A DNA stretch of 39,967 bases from Flavobacteriaceae bacterium (lineage in GTDB: Bacteria > Bacteroidota > Bacteroidia > Flavobacteriales > Weeksellaceae), in the NCBI GenBank assembly GCA_031277475.1, contig JAITMJ010000143.1, positions 1-39,967 of the forward strand, read 5' to 3'. The notes below the pieces were generated by a model, which did no database searches, had not been told where the DNA came from, and worked only from the letters and a program-made list of their open reading frames with translations. The stretch's first letter is position 1. The number at the start of each line of letters is the position of its first letter. Positions 15,630-24,475 of this stretch are shown one piece after another. The translations under genes were made by a program, and so were the position numbers.

Positions 15630-16232
15630 GTGGAAAAAATTGAAATTCCTGTAAAAAAATCTGAAATTTCGGCGGAGAAATCCGAAGTTGAGGCGAAAGA
15701 AAAACCCGGAATTTCTAATGGCGATTCTCAAAAAATTGGGATTGAAAAAACTTCTGCGCCGCTTGGAACTCAAAAACCTGCCGGAAAATATAATCTCCAA
15801 CAAAAACTCAACGAAGCCGAACCGGAAACTCCCGAAATTACCGAAGAAACCAAAGTAGAAGATTTGCCGCAAAATCATTTTTCGGAAACCGATCTTCAAA
15901 CGGAATGGAATCTTTTTTTGGAAAATATTAAAACCAATAACAAGGTGATTTACAATGCTATAAGTGGTTTTAAACTTTCAAAAACGGATGAAAACACGAT
16001 TTCCGTGAAATATCCGTCCGAAATTGCAAAAGCGGAATTTGAGAAAATTCAGGATGATTTTTTTAATCATTTTAAAAGGAAAGTCAATAATCACGCTATT
16101 TCCGTGCAATATGAGATGGATGGGAATCTGAAAGTTGAAATAGTAACCAAGCGGAAAATTTTTGATAAAATGCTGGAAATCAATCCACTTCTGAAAGATT
16201 TGGACGATTTGATGAAGTTTGATTTTTCATAA
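15630..16232 (+). CDS. dnaX: DnaX tau-specific C-terminal region, -1 frame
   Basis: About 200 residues in the -1 frame relative to the gamma-like part; the open frame actually reaches back to 15576 in the A run. It starts with a charged Glu/Lys/Pro-rich linker (KIEIPVKKSEISAEKSEVEA). It then forms a compact C-terminal domain from about TDLQTEWNLFLENIK to DDLMKFDFS, which I take to be the DnaX C-terminal part that links to polymerase and helicase. The first ATG lies near the end (in YEMDG), and only GTG 15630 could serve as a separate start, so independent translation of the whole domain is unlikely. A fusion product of roughly 570 residues by frameshift or slippage is the simplest functional reading. 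The alternative is a decayed or mis-sequenced gene. Confidence 0.7.
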   Translation: MEKIEIPVKKSEISAEKSEVEAKEKPGISNGDSQKIGIEKTSAPLGTQKPAGKYNLQQKLNEAEPETPEITEETKVEDLPQNHFSETDLQTEWNLFLENIKTNNKVIYNAISGFKLSKTDENTISVKYPSEIAKAEFEKIQDDFFNHFKRKVNNHAISVQYEMDGNLKVEIVTKRKIFDKMLEINPLLKDLDDLMKFDFS

Positions 16233-16328
16233 AATCAAGAGTTGAGAATTAAGATAAAACAACCCTTCCGGTGTTTTCAGATGCCGAACATAAAATTCAT
16301 ATTCCGAACCTTAAAAACTTTTAACTTT

Positions 16329-16337
16329 TTATCCACA
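16329..16337 (+). other. DnaA-box-like sequence
   Basis: Exact TTATCCACA, the consensus DnaA box, about 100 bases before dnaB. A single box does not make an origin; it may be a regulatory site or chance. Confidence 0.3.
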
Positions 16338-16431
16338 ATTCAAATTCAAATTCCAACGTTTTGGAGTAAAAGGTTTGCGGCTTTTTTTGATTTCTTTTAA
16401 ACATCATCGGTGAAAATTTTTTACAAAAAAC

Positions 16432-16439
16432 TACTTTTG
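16432..16439 (+). promoter_or_regulatory. -7 element (TACTTTTG) for dnaB
   Basis: Exact TAnnTTTG match, four bases before the dnaB ATG at 16444, so the mRNA would be nearly leaderless. Confidence 0.65.
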
Positions 16440-16443
16440 CTTT

Positions 16444-18039
16444 ATGGTACAGAAAGAAACATTATCATCGCTCACACACGGCAATTTTGCAAGGGAACTC
16501 TCGATTTCAGACGGGAAAATGCCGCCCAATGCAGTAGATTTTGAAAGGCTCGTGATCGGAACTTTTTTAATCGACAAAAAAGGACTCGACTATTCCATAG
16601 ATTTGCTTTCGCCGGAAGTTTTTTACGACCCGAGACATCAAGTTATTTTTGCCGCAATTTTAAGATTGTTCGAAAGCGGAAAACCCGTAGATTTAAGAAC
16701 CGTAATTCAGGAATTAAAACGCGAAGACAATCTGAATCTCGCCGGCGGAGACCATTACATCATTGAACTCACAATGTCCGTTTCTTCCAGTGCCCACATC
16801 GAATATCACGTCCGCATCATCCTTGAAAAATATATTTTAAGAAGCCTAATCAATGTTTCTGCCAACGTAATTGACAATTCCTACAAAGAATCTACCGATG
16901 TTTTTGAACTTTTAGACAAAGCCGAACAATCTTTTTTTGAAATCACCAACGGAACCATTAAAAAAGGTTTTGACACCGCAAATTCTTTAGTAAAAGAATC
17001 CATTAAAATTATCAAAAAACTCAGAGAACAAGAGGGTCTTTCGGGAATTCCGTCCGGTTTTGCAAGGTTGGATCAGGAAACCGGAGGCTGGCAAAATTCG
17101 GATTTAATCATTATTGCAGCGCGTCCGGCGATGGGAAAAACCGCTTTCCTGCTTTCGATGGCGAGAAATATCGCCGTTCAACATAAAATTCCGGTGGCTT
17201 TATTTTCTTTAGAAATGGCTTCTATTCAGCTGATTACCAGAATGATAGCATCTGAAACAGGGATTTCTTCGGACAAATTGAGAAAAGGAAATCTATCCGA
17301 TGAAGAATGGAATCGCCTGTTTTCCAACGTCAACGAATTGGAAAACGCACCGTTATACATTGACGAAACACCGGCACTTTCCGTTTTTGATTTTCGCGCA
17401 AAATGCCGAAGATTGGTGATGCAACACGGCGTAAAAATCATAATGGTGGATTATCTCCAATTGATGACTGCCAACAGCGGCGGAAAAGGAGCAGGAAATC
17501 GCGAGCAGGAAATCGCAACCATTTCCCGATCTTTAAAGGCGATTGCCAAAGAATTGGATGTTCCTGTAGTCGCGCTTTCCCAACTTTCCAGAAATGTGGA
17601 ATCTCGCCCCGGAAAACGTCCGCAACTTTCGGATCTTCGGGAATCCGGTGCCATCGAACAAGATGCGGATATTGTTTCATTTATTTACCGACCCGAATAT
17701 TATAAAATTCTGACTTGGGACAACGACAGGGAAGGCGAAGAAACTTCTACGGAAAATCAGGCGGAACTCATCATCGCAAAACACCGAAACGGCGCAACCG
17801 CAGATGTTCGCCTTTCGTTTTTTAAAAATATTGCAAAATTTGCAGACCTCGATATTTTTGCAAGCGGCTACGGCTATTCGCCAAGCAATTCCGGAACTCA
17901 AAATTCGGACGGATTCGACAGAATTAAAACCACCATCGAACCGGGAGCCGCTTTCGATTTACCCGAAAAACCGGATTTTTCAGGACTTTCAGGATCGTCA
18001 ATGAATGATCGGGATGAAGATGGAGAGATGCCGTTTTAG
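16444..18039 (+). CDS. dnaB: Replicative DNA helicase
   Basis: A 531-residue DnaB, the hexameric 5'-3' helicase that unwinds DNA at the replication fork and binds primase and tau. The N-terminal helical domain has NAVDFERLVIGTFLIDKKGL. A linker leads to the RecA-like core with GIPSGFARLDQETGGW, Walker A ARPAMGKTAF, the IIMVDYLQLM Walker B block, and LSQLSRNVESRPGKRPQLSDLRESGAIEQDAD in pieces of the expected order. A glycine- and serine-rich acidic tail ends the protein. It directly follows dnaX, so two replisome genes are neighbours, but each has its own promoter. Confidence 0.95.
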   Translation: MVQKETLSSLTHGNFARELSISDGKMPPNAVDFERLVIGTFLIDKKGLDYSIDLLSPEVFYDPRHQVIFAAILRLFESGKPVDLRTVIQELKREDNLNLAGGDHYIIELTMSVSSSAHIEYHVRIILEKYILRSLINVSANVIDNSYKESTDVFELLDKAEQSFFEITNGTIKKGFDTANSLVKESIKIIKKLREQEGLSGIPSGFARLDQETGGWQNSDLIIIAARPAMGKTAFLLSMARNIAVQHKIPVALFSLEMASIQLITRMIASETGISSDKLRKGNLSDEEWNRLFSNVNELENAPLYIDETPALSVFDFRAKCRRLVMQHGVKIIMVDYLQLMTANSGGKGAGNREQEIATISRSLKAIAKELDVPVVALSQLSRNVESRPGKRPQLSDLRESGAIEQDADIVSFIYRPEYYKILTWDNDREGEETSTENQAELIIAKHRNGATADVRLSFFKNIAKFADLDIFASGYGYSPSNSGTQNSDGFDRIKTTIEPGAAFDLPEKPDFSGLSGSSMNDRDEDGEMPF

Positions 18040-18073
18040 AAAAAAGACAGGCATTTAAGAGTGAAATTTTATA

Positions 18074-18081
18074 TAACTTTG
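18074..18081 (+). promoter_or_regulatory. -7 element (TAACTTTG) for rpe
   Basis: Exact TAnnTTTG match about 86 bases before the rpe start. It would give an unusually long leader compared with other genes here. Confidence 0.45.
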
Positions 18082-18123
18082 AAGAAATAATTTACAATTA
18101 AAAAATAAAGAATAAAGAACAAA

Positions 18124-18150
18124 GAGAATGTCTTGATTCTCGTGTTTTTT
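18124..18150 (+). terminator. Weak hairpin with T run before rpe
   Basis: GAGAAT (18124-18129) pairs with ATTCTC (18136-18141) and is followed by GTGTTTTTTG. It may terminate dnaB transcripts. If rpe uses the promoter at 18074, it lies in the rpe leader and could act as an attenuator. Confidence 0.35.
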
Positions 18151-18167
18151 GTTTTGTATCTAAAAAA

Positions 18168-18818
18168 ATGAAGACAAAACTCATCGCTCCGTCATTGCTT
18201 TCCGCAGATTTTGGAAACCTCGAAAAAGAAATTGAAATGTTGAACCGTTCGCAAGCCGATTGGATTCATATCGACGTGATGGACGGGCGTTTCGTGCCGA
18301 ATATTTCTTTCGGATTTCCCGTGATGAAAATCGTGAAAAACCACGCCAAAAAATTTGTAGATGTTCATTTGATGATTGTAGAACCCGAAAAATACGTGGA
18401 AAAATTTATTGATTTCGGGGCAGATTTGGTTTCCGTTCATTATGAAACTTGCACTCATCTTCACCGAACGATTGATTTAATCCAAAATTCCGGAGCAAAA
18501 GCAGGCGTAGTTTTGAATCCCGCAACGCCGGTTTTGATGCTGGAAGACATCATTTCCGAAGTGGATTTGGTTTTGCTGATGAGTGTGAACCCCGGATTTG
18601 GCGGACAGCAATTCATCGAAAATACCTACAAAAAAATCGCCGAAACTCGAGATTTAATTTTATCCAACAATTCCACAGCACTGATAGAAGTGGACGGCGG
18701 CGTGAATTTGGAAAATGCCGCTAAACTTTTCGAATCCGGAGCCGATGTTCTGGTTGCCGGAAATTCCGTTTTTTCCTCTGAAAATCCCGAACGCACGATT
18801 GAACTTTTGAAGATTTGA
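18168..18818 (+). CDS. rpe: Ribulose-phosphate 3-epimerase
   Basis: A 216-residue TIM-barrel enzyme of the pentose phosphate pathway that interconverts ribulose 5-phosphate and xylulose 5-phosphate. The sequence has APSLLSADFGNLEKE, the metal-ligand block WIHIDVMDGRFVPN, VDVHLMIVEP, VLLMSVNPGFGGQQF and EVDGGVNLENA, with the metal-binding His and Asp residues in the expected places. Length is typical. It is followed by a shared terminator facing the tRNA gene. Confidence 0.96.
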   Translation: MKTKLIAPSLLSADFGNLEKEIEMLNRSQADWIHIDVMDGRFVPNISFGFPVMKIVKNHAKKFVDVHLMIVEPEKYVEKFIDFGADLVSVHYETCTHLHRTIDLIQNSGAKAGVVLNPATPVLMLEDIISEVDLVLLMSVNPGFGGQQFIENTYKKIAETRDLILSNNSTALIEVDGGVNLENAAKLFESGADVLVAGNSVFSSENPERTIELLKI

Positions 18819-18841
18819 GATTTGAGCATTTTTTTAAACGA

Positions 18842-18881
18842 AAAAAAACAGGAAAAAGCGTAATGTTTTTCCTGTTTTTTT
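18842..18881. terminator. Bidirectional terminator between rpe and the tRNA
   Basis: CAGGAAAAA pairs with TTTTTCCTG around an eight-base loop. A tracts on the left and T tracts on the right extend the stem, so it can end transcripts from either side. Confidence 0.8.
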
Positions 18882-18882
18882 G

Positions 18883-18956
18883 TGGTCCCACCTGGGCTCG
18901 AACCAGGGACCACTTGATTATGAGTCAAGTGCTCTAACCGACTGAGCTATAGGACC
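18883..18956 (-). tRNA. tRNA with CAU anticodon, probably tRNA-Ile2
   Basis: The minus strand folds as a complete cloverleaf: acceptor GGTCCTA/TGGGACC, D-arm GCTC/GAGC, anticodon loop CTCATAA with anticodon CAT, T-arm CCTGG/CCAGG with TTCGAGC loop, and discriminator A. The 3' CCA is not encoded. The G1-C72 pair excludes initiator tRNA. Pairs C4-G69 and C5-G68 match the reported TilS identity pairs of tRNA-Ile2, whose C34 becomes lysidine, and differ from E. coli elongator tRNA-Met. Automatic tools may label it Met. Confidence 0.92.
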
Positions 18957-19019
18957 TGAAAAATTCGGTTAGAATTTTGTGAGTGCAAAAATAATCTTTT
19001 TTGTGAAATTTCCCAAACA

Positions 19020-19415
19020 TTACTTTTCTTGACAGAGTTCTATCAAAACGCCGTTTGTGGATTTCGGGTGCAGAAAAACCACGAGTTTGTTGTCTGCGCC
19101 GTCTTTGGGTTCTTCGGAAATAAAGGCGAATCCGGCGTTTTTCAATCTTTCGATTTCGGATTTTATATCGCTTACGCCGAAAGCGATGTGGTGAATGCCT
19201 TCGCCTTTTTTTTCCAAAAATTTTGAAATCGGACTTTCGGGATTTGTGGCTTCCAAAAGTTCGATTTTACTTTCGCCGATTTTGTAAAATGAAGTTGTAA
19301 CACCTTCTCTCTCAATAGATTCGTGTTTGTAGTTTTCTTTTCCGAAAAGTTTTTTAAACAAATCATCGGAAAGATTTAAAGATTTTACGGCAATGCCGAT
19401 GTGTTCTATTTTCAT
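19020..19415 (-). CDS. mce: Methylmalonyl-CoA epimerase
   Basis: A 131-residue VOC-fold metalloenzyme that epimerises (R)- and (S)-methylmalonyl-CoA in propionate/succinate metabolism. It starts MKIEHIGIAVKSL, with the first metal His at residue 5. The central GIHHIAFGVSDI carries the second His, and the end, NGVLIELCQ, the Glu ligand; the TSFYKIGESKIELLEAT block also fits. Length is typical. It is close to gldG on the same strand but has its own promoter; mutase genes are not in this window. Confidence 0.88.
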   Translation of the reverse strand: MKIEHIGIAVKSLNLSDDLFKKLFGKENYKHESIEREGVTTSFYKIGESKIELLEATNPESPISKFLEKKGEGIHHIAFGVSDIKSEIERLKNAGFAFISEEPKDGADNKLVVFLHPKSTNGVLIELCQEK

Positions 19416-19419
19416 TGGG

Positions 19420-19427
19420 CAAAAATA
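19420..19427 (-). promoter_or_regulatory. -7 element (TATTTTTG) for mce
   Basis: Minus-strand exact TAnnTTTG match, four bases (CCCA) before the mce ATG at 19415. Confidence 0.65.
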
Positions 19428-19492
19428 TTAATTTGTATGAAAATTAAAAATATTTCAGGTCAAATAATAATTTTGTGCTTATTGTAATATTT

Positions 19493-21148
19493 TCACGCAA
19501 ACTTTTTTTTCCGAAGAAAAACAAAAAATCCGCCGATTAAACCGATGGTTAAAATCGGAATTAAAAGATTGAACCACTGCCATTTAGATTTTTCTTCGTC
19601 AATTCTTTGCAAGTCCAAAAGTCTGGCTTCAATGTTTCGGTTTCGCAGTTCGATAAGGTTGCTGTCGTCCAAAAGAAAATCCAAAACATTTCTTAAAAAT
19701 TGCACATTTCCGTATTGCTGTTGCGTGAGCAAATCTACACCGAGTGGAAGCGGTTCGCCTTTATGCAAAGCATTTCTGCCGACATCGCCGTCTGCAATAA
19801 TCACCATTTTATTTTCGGGGCTTTCGTTTTTGAAATTCGGATAATCATTTTTCTCGATTCGGTTCGCATAAGCCGAAGTGAATTTTCCTTCCAAGGCGAC
19901 GGCGTAAATTTTGGGAACGCTCGGTATTTCCCGCATTCCGAGACTGTCCACACTCGCAATTTCTTTCAATTCCACAAAATTCGGAACTTGTTTTAAAATC
20001 GTTTTTTCGCCGGATTCAAACAAAACTTCGGTTTTGATGTTTTTTCTTCCCAAAGTATCGATGAAAGTCGGAAATTCAAATTTCACAGGGTTGATATTTT
20101 TGGTAATCGGATGATTGTTTTCAGCGATTCCGATCGGAAAATAAGGCCACGGCAAACTCGCATATTGCGGATTTCCGGAAACTTCGCCGGTGATGATTTT
20201 CAGCAAGGAAAATTTCTGCAAATCTTTCACCAACACCGAATTGATGCGGATTCCGTAGTTAAAGAAAAAATCCGTCATATTCAAATCTATAGGATACGGC
20301 ATTATTCTTTTGGAACGCGTGAGGGTGTCCATTTCCGCATTCACGGCATCAATCATCCAAAGCGTTTTTCCGCCGTTCATAATGTATTGGTCTAAAATCA
20401 CTTTTTCGTTTGTAGTAAATGCTTTTCGAGGTTTTGCGACTACGAGCGCATCGGTTCTTTTCAAATTCGGAACATCGTCCAAAGCGAGTTCCACTCCATT
20501 TTTTGGAATAATGGGAAACGCAGTATAATTTTCCGATGCCAATTCCATAAAACCTGCAAATTCCTTCGGTCCCAATTCGTCTTGATTGATTAAAATTCCG
20601 ATATTTTTTTGCATTTCGGAAGTGATGGATTTAAGGTTTGAAATCAAGTTATATTCCAGATTTTCAATGGATTTCGTGAGTTGTTCCGAAGCGTCCAAAC
20701 CTTGTTGTTCGATAATCAGCGGTGTGGAAATTCCGCGTTTTTTGTATTTCAAAACGGCGTAAGGATAAAGAACGATGTTGGTAAATTTTCCGTCTTTTTT
20801 GTAAGGCAACATTGACGGCTGCATTCCCATCGCTTCCAGCGTGTCTTGCGGCATTTTTGTGGCAATGGGATCAATGAATTTAAAATCTATTTTCGGATTT
20901 ATTCTGCGAAATTCTTCGAGCATAAATCGGGTTTCGCTTTGCAATTGTTTAAAACTCGCCGGAAAATCGCCATCCAAATAAACCTCGAAGGTTAAAGGAT
21001 TTTCTACGGATTTTAAAACATTCAGCGTCTGCTCCGAAAGCGTGTATCGTTTTTCTTTCGTCAAGTCGATACGAAATTTAAAAACCCCGAAAACACCCAA
21101 CAAAAGAGCGATTGCGAGAATGAGATATGTAATATTTTTTTTGTTCAT
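19493..21148 (-). CDS. gldG: Gliding motility ABC transporter auxiliary protein GldG
   Basis: A 551-residue GldG-type ABC_transp_aux protein: an N-terminal membrane helix (residues 4-22), a large periplasmic domain starting FRIDLTKEKRYTLSEQTLNVL, and a C-terminal helix (WFNLLIPILTIGLIGGFFVFL) before a basic tail. In Flavobacterium it works with permease GldF and ATPase GldA and supports gliding. The start is ATG 21148; an in-frame TTG two codons upstream is less likely. No gldF adjoins it: the gene on its upstream side is lnt on the opposite strand. It may therefore be a separated partner or belong to a non-gliding lineage. Confidence 0.85.
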   Translation of the reverse strand: MNKKNITYLILAIALLLGVFGVFKFRIDLTKEKRYTLSEQTLNVLKSVENPLTFEVYLDGDFPASFKQLQSETRFMLEEFRRINPKIDFKFIDPIATKMPQDTLEAMGMQPSMLPYKKDGKFTNIVLYPYAVLKYKKRGISTPLIIEQQGLDASEQLTKSIENLEYNLISNLKSITSEMQKNIGILINQDELGPKEFAGFMELASENYTAFPIIPKNGVELALDDVPNLKRTDALVVAKPRKAFTTNEKVILDQYIMNGGKTLWMIDAVNAEMDTLTRSKRIMPYPIDLNMTDFFFNYGIRINSVLVKDLQKFSLLKIITGEVSGNPQYASLPWPYFPIGIAENNHPITKNINPVKFEFPTFIDTLGRKNIKTEVLFESGEKTILKQVPNFVELKEIASVDSLGMREIPSVPKIYAVALEGKFTSAYANRIEKNDYPNFKNESPENKMVIIADGDVGRNALHKGEPLPLGVDLLTQQQYGNVQFLRNVLDFLLDDSNLIELRNRNIEARLLDLQRIDEEKSKWQWFNLLIPILTIGLIGGFFVFLRKKKFA

Positions 21149-21344
21149 GAACAAATTAATGATATGAGTCTTCGGGTTTGTTAATATGATAAATTTAAAA
21201 ACTCATAATTTTTATGCGAAAATATGAAATTCTCCAAATCTATTGACGTGCAAATAATCTATTATGCAATTTCATGATAGAAATGATTATCGTAATTTTA
21301 TACTGATTTTTTTGTCTGCTTATCGGTTATATTTTGTAAAAGAT

Positions 21345-21352
21345 TATTTTTG
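21345..21352 (+). promoter_or_regulatory. -7 element (TATTTTTG) for lnt
   Basis: Exact TAnnTTTG match, 12 bases before ATG 21365. The TTG at 21350, in frame with lnt, lies at the end of the element. Confidence 0.6.
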
Positions 21353-21364
21353 AACTTTGAATAT

Positions 21365-23008
21365 ATGAAATACATCCTCCTTTCGCTGATTTCCACAACA
21401 TTGCTTTCCGTTTCATGGCCGGTTTACGGCGTTCCGTTTTTTATTTTTGCGGCATTGGTTCCGCTGTTGATGATGGAACACGAAATCTCTAAATTTTCAA
21501 AAATCAAAAGAAAAAGTTGGGCAATTTTCGAACTTTCGTATTTGTGTTTTTTGGTTTGGAACATCGCTACGACAGGCTGGCTCTACGGCTCAAAAAATCC
21601 GGACGGCAGCAATTCTTTGCAAGCGGTTTTGCTTCCGGTTTTGATAAATTCATTTTTGTATTCGTTGGTTTTTCAGTGCTATCATTGGTATAAAAATGCG
21701 CGAGGAACGTATTGGGGATTGGCTTTTTTCATCGCAATTTGGATGGGTTTTGAAAAACTTCATTTGGGTTGGGAACTTTCCTGGCCCTGGCTGAATCTCG
21801 GAAATGTGTTCTCCGAATATCCGAAATTAATTCAATGGTACGATACTTTCGGAGCAACCGGCGGAAGTTTCTGGATTTTAATCGTGAATGTGTTTATTTT
21901 TTATACCGTCAGAATTTGGCAGGCGGGCAGAAAACGCAAAAGTTTAATTAAAAATCTTTTGATTACTGCGGTTTTAATCGTTTTTCCGATGATGATTTCG
22001 CTCATTAAATTTAATAATTTTGATGAAAAACCAATCGGGCAAATCAACGTTTTGATGCTTCAGCCCGACCTCGATCCGTACAACGAAAAATATGTGAAAG
22101 ACAACGCCGAAATTCAATCCGAACTTTTGGAACTCGCCGAAAAAAAATCTGCGGGAAAAATTGATTTTTATATCGCTCCCGAAACGGCACTTCCGGGAAG
22201 CGGCTCGATTTTGGAAACCGATTTTGAAAAAAGTTTTACTTTAATAGGTCTTAAAAATTTCCTCGAAAAACATCCGAAATCTGTGTTCGCAACAGGCGTT
22301 TCTTCGCACCGATTTTTCTTTAACGCCGATGAAAAACCAAGCAGAGCCTACGAAATCCAAGACGGCGTTTGGATAGAAAATTACAACACGGCAATTCAAA
22401 TCGTCTCGAATGGAGAAATCGAAGTTTATCACAAAGCAAAATTGGTTCCGGGCGTGGAAATTTTTCCGTACATCGGTATTTTAAAACCAATTCTCGGCGA
22501 TTTGATGCTGAATTTCGGCGGAACCACATCATCACTCGGCATCGACAAAGAAAGAAAAGTATTTACCAATCCATATAATCAAGGAAAAATGGCACCGATT
22601 ATTTGCTACGAAAGTGTTTACGGCGAATTTGTAACCGATTATGTGAAAAAAGGCGCGAATTTTTTGGGAATTATGACGAACGATTCTTGGTGGGGCGTTT
22701 CGCAAGGGCATAAACAACTGCTTTCTTACGCAAAACTTCGTGCGATAGAAACCCGCCGAGAAATTGCACGCGCCGCCAACAGCGGAATTTCTGCACACAT
22801 CAACGCAAAAGGTGAAATTTTGGAAGATACTTTTTATGGAGACGAAACCGCGTTGTTTGCGAAAATAAATCTTTATGACGGCGAAACTTTTTACACTCGA
22901 ACCGGCGATTTGCTTTCCCGATTTTCAATTTTTGTACTCGGATTTCTGCTATTTTATCCGTTGTTTAAATGGATTTTTAGATTAGTTGCAAATCTAAATT
23001 TTAGATGA
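21365..23008 (+). CDS. lnt: Apolipoprotein N-acyltransferase
   Basis: A 547-residue membrane enzyme that adds the third acyl chain to the N-terminal Cys of lipoproteins. About eight membrane helices come first (for example FFIFAALVPLLM and WILIVNVFIFYTV). A nitrilase-like periplasmic domain follows, carrying the catalytic triad motifs FYIAPETALPG (Glu), YHKAKLVPGVE (Lys) and PIICYESVYGEF (Cys). A final helix, FSIFVLGFLLFYPLF, anchors the C terminus. Starting at ATG 21365 agrees with the promoter 12 bases upstream. Divergent from gldG. Confidence 0.93.
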   Translation: MKYILLSLISTTLLSVSWPVYGVPFFIFAALVPLLMMEHEISKFSKIKRKSWAIFELSYLCFLVWNIATTGWLYGSKNPDGSNSLQAVLLPVLINSFLYSLVFQCYHWYKNARGTYWGLAFFIAIWMGFEKLHLGWELSWPWLNLGNVFSEYPKLIQWYDTFGATGGSFWILIVNVFIFYTVRIWQAGRKRKSLIKNLLITAVLIVFPMMISLIKFNNFDEKPIGQINVLMLQPDLDPYNEKYVKDNAEIQSELLELAEKKSAGKIDFYIAPETALPGSGSILETDFEKSFTLIGLKNFLEKHPKSVFATGVSSHRFFFNADEKPSRAYEIQDGVWIENYNTAIQIVSNGEIEVYHKAKLVPGVEIFPYIGILKPILGDLMLNFGGTTSSLGIDKERKVFTNPYNQGKMAPIICYESVYGEFVTDYVKKGANFLGIMTNDSWWGVSQGHKQLLSYAKLRAIETRREIARAANSGISAHINAKGEILEDTFYGDETALFAKINLYDGETFYTRTGDLLSRFSIFVLGFLLFYPLFKWIFRLVANLNFR

Positions 23009-23378
23009 AATTAGTGAAATGCCTTTGGATTTACAGGTAAAATCATTTCAAGAACATAGAAAGTCGGCAGTATTTTGTTTTTTAGTCGAACTCAATAATC
23101 CATTTTGCATGGCTGAACGGTTTTCGAAGATTGTCAAAAAATTATGAAAAACCCGCCAATATTTGTGAAACAATTATTATTGATTTCTCTTGTTTGATGA
23201 TTAAAAACTCTTTCGGTTAGAACAAACTTGAAAGTATAATTTATTGATCTTTAATTATATATAAATGTAAAAATGAATGATTCCTTTTGATATTTTTAGT
23301 TCTTTAATCCGTCAATCTTTAAACTTTTAAATCTCTTAACCTCAAAATTTTTATCTTTGCAGCCGTAAAATTTTCGTG
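23009..23378. other. 370-bp gap between lnt and prfA
   Basis: AT-rich. Contains the prfA promoter at its right end. I see no convincing gene, RNA fold or terminator; short Lys/Asn-rich frames lack a start and promoter. A stretch of TTTAAAC-like words (23310-23340) resembles the heptad-like tracts seen at other gene borders. Confidence 0.5.
23352..23359 (+). promoter_or_regulatory. -7 element (TATCTTTG) for prfA
   Basis: Exact TAnnTTTG match, 19 bases before ATG 23379. Confidence 0.6.
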
Positions 23379-24455
23379 ATGTCAAAGTCCTTAATTCCCA
23401 AATTGGAAGCCATAAAACAACGTTTCAATGAAGTTGCCGACCTGATTATTCAGCCGAACATTATTTCAGACCAAAAAAAATATTCCGCTTTGAATAAAGA
23501 ATACAGCGATTTGGGAAAAATCGTGAACATTTATGATGAATATAAATCTGCTTTGGACACGATTGAAGAATCAGACGAAATCATTGCAGACGGCTCGGAC
23601 AAAGATTTGGCGGACTTGGCAAAAATGGAAAAACTCGAAGCGCAAGAAAAAATTCCCGATTTGGAAGAGCAATTAAAAGTGCTTCTCATCCCGAAAGATC
23701 CGGCAGACGATAAAAACGCCATCGTGGAACTGAGAGCCGGAACCGGAGGCGATGAAGCGGCAATTTTCGTGGAAGATATTTACAGAATGTATTCGATGTA
23801 TTTTAAACAAAAAGGCTGGAAACACGAAATCACAGACTCCAACGAAGCATCCAAAGGCTATAAAGAATTGATTATGAAAGTGGAAGGCGACGGCGTTTAT
23901 GGAATTATGAAATTTGAATCCGGCGTTCACCGCGTTCAGCGCGTTCCGGAAACCGAATCCCAAGGCAGAGTTCATACTTCCGCAATCACGGTTGCCGTTT
24001 TGCCGGAAGCGGAAGAAGTGGACGTGGAAATCAATCCCGCCGACATCGAAATGCAAACTTCGCGTTCCAGCGGAGCGGGCGGACAAAACGTGAACAAAGT
24101 GGAAACCAAAGTTCAGCTCACGCACAAACCTTCCGGAATCGTGGTGATTTGCCAGCAAGCGCGTTCCCAACTCGCAAACAGAGAATTGGCGATGGAAATG
24201 CTTCGCGCAAAACTATACGACATCAAATTGCAGGAAGTTCAAGGAGACATCGCTGCACAAAGAAAAACGATGGTTTCTACCGGAGATCGCTCCGCAAAAA
24301 TCAAAACCTACAATTATCCGCAAGGCAGAGTTACGGATCATAGAATCAACAAATCCGTTTACAACCTCGATGTTTATATGAACGGCGATATTCAAGAAAT
24401 GATGGATGCCGTAATTATGGCGGAAAATGCTGAAAAAATGAAAGGAGAAGATTGA
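23379..24455 (+). CDS. prfA: Peptide chain release factor 1
   Basis: A 358-residue class I release factor that recognises UAA and UAG and releases the finished peptide. The codon-recognition tripeptide is PET (190-192, in [17 protein letters not shown]), the PxT type of RF1, not the SPF of RF2. The catalytic GGQ is at 234-236 ([10 protein letters not shown]). Length and domain order are normal. ATG 23379 is used; a GTG codon stands just before it. Confidence 0.96.
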   Translation: MSKSLIPKLEAIKQRFNEVADLIIQPNIISDQKKYSALNKEYSDLGKIVNIYDEYKSALDTIEESDEIIADGSDKDLADLAKMEKLEAQEKIPDLEEQLKVLLIPKDPADDKNAIVELRAGTGGDEAAIFVEDIYRMYSMYFKQKGWKHEITDSNEASKGYKELIMKVEGDGVYGIMKFESGVHRVQRVPETESQGRVHTSAITVAVLPEAEEVDVEINPADIEMQTSRSSGAGGQNVNKVETKVQLTHKPSGIVVICQQARSQLANRELAMEMLRAKLYDIKLQEVQGDIAAQRKTMVSTGDRSAKIKTYNYPQGRVTDHRINKSVYNLDVYMNGDIQEMMDAVIMAENAEKMKGED

Positions 24456-24475
24456 TTTGATTCTTAAAATTATTT

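Noticed and set aside
15630-16232. The tau C-terminal frame as a separate gene starting at GTG 15630
   Set aside because: The frame is already open upstream in the A run, there is no separate promoter, and the content continues DnaX. A shifted continuation is simpler.
16233-16443. Replication origin between dnaX and dnaB
   Set aside because: Only one DnaA box and no box cluster or dnaA/dnaN neighbours.
17438-17680. Long frames opposite dnaB, ilvE, glmM, purK and hflX
   Set aside because: They are antisense shadows with skewed Arg/Phe/Ser composition and no starts or family motifs.
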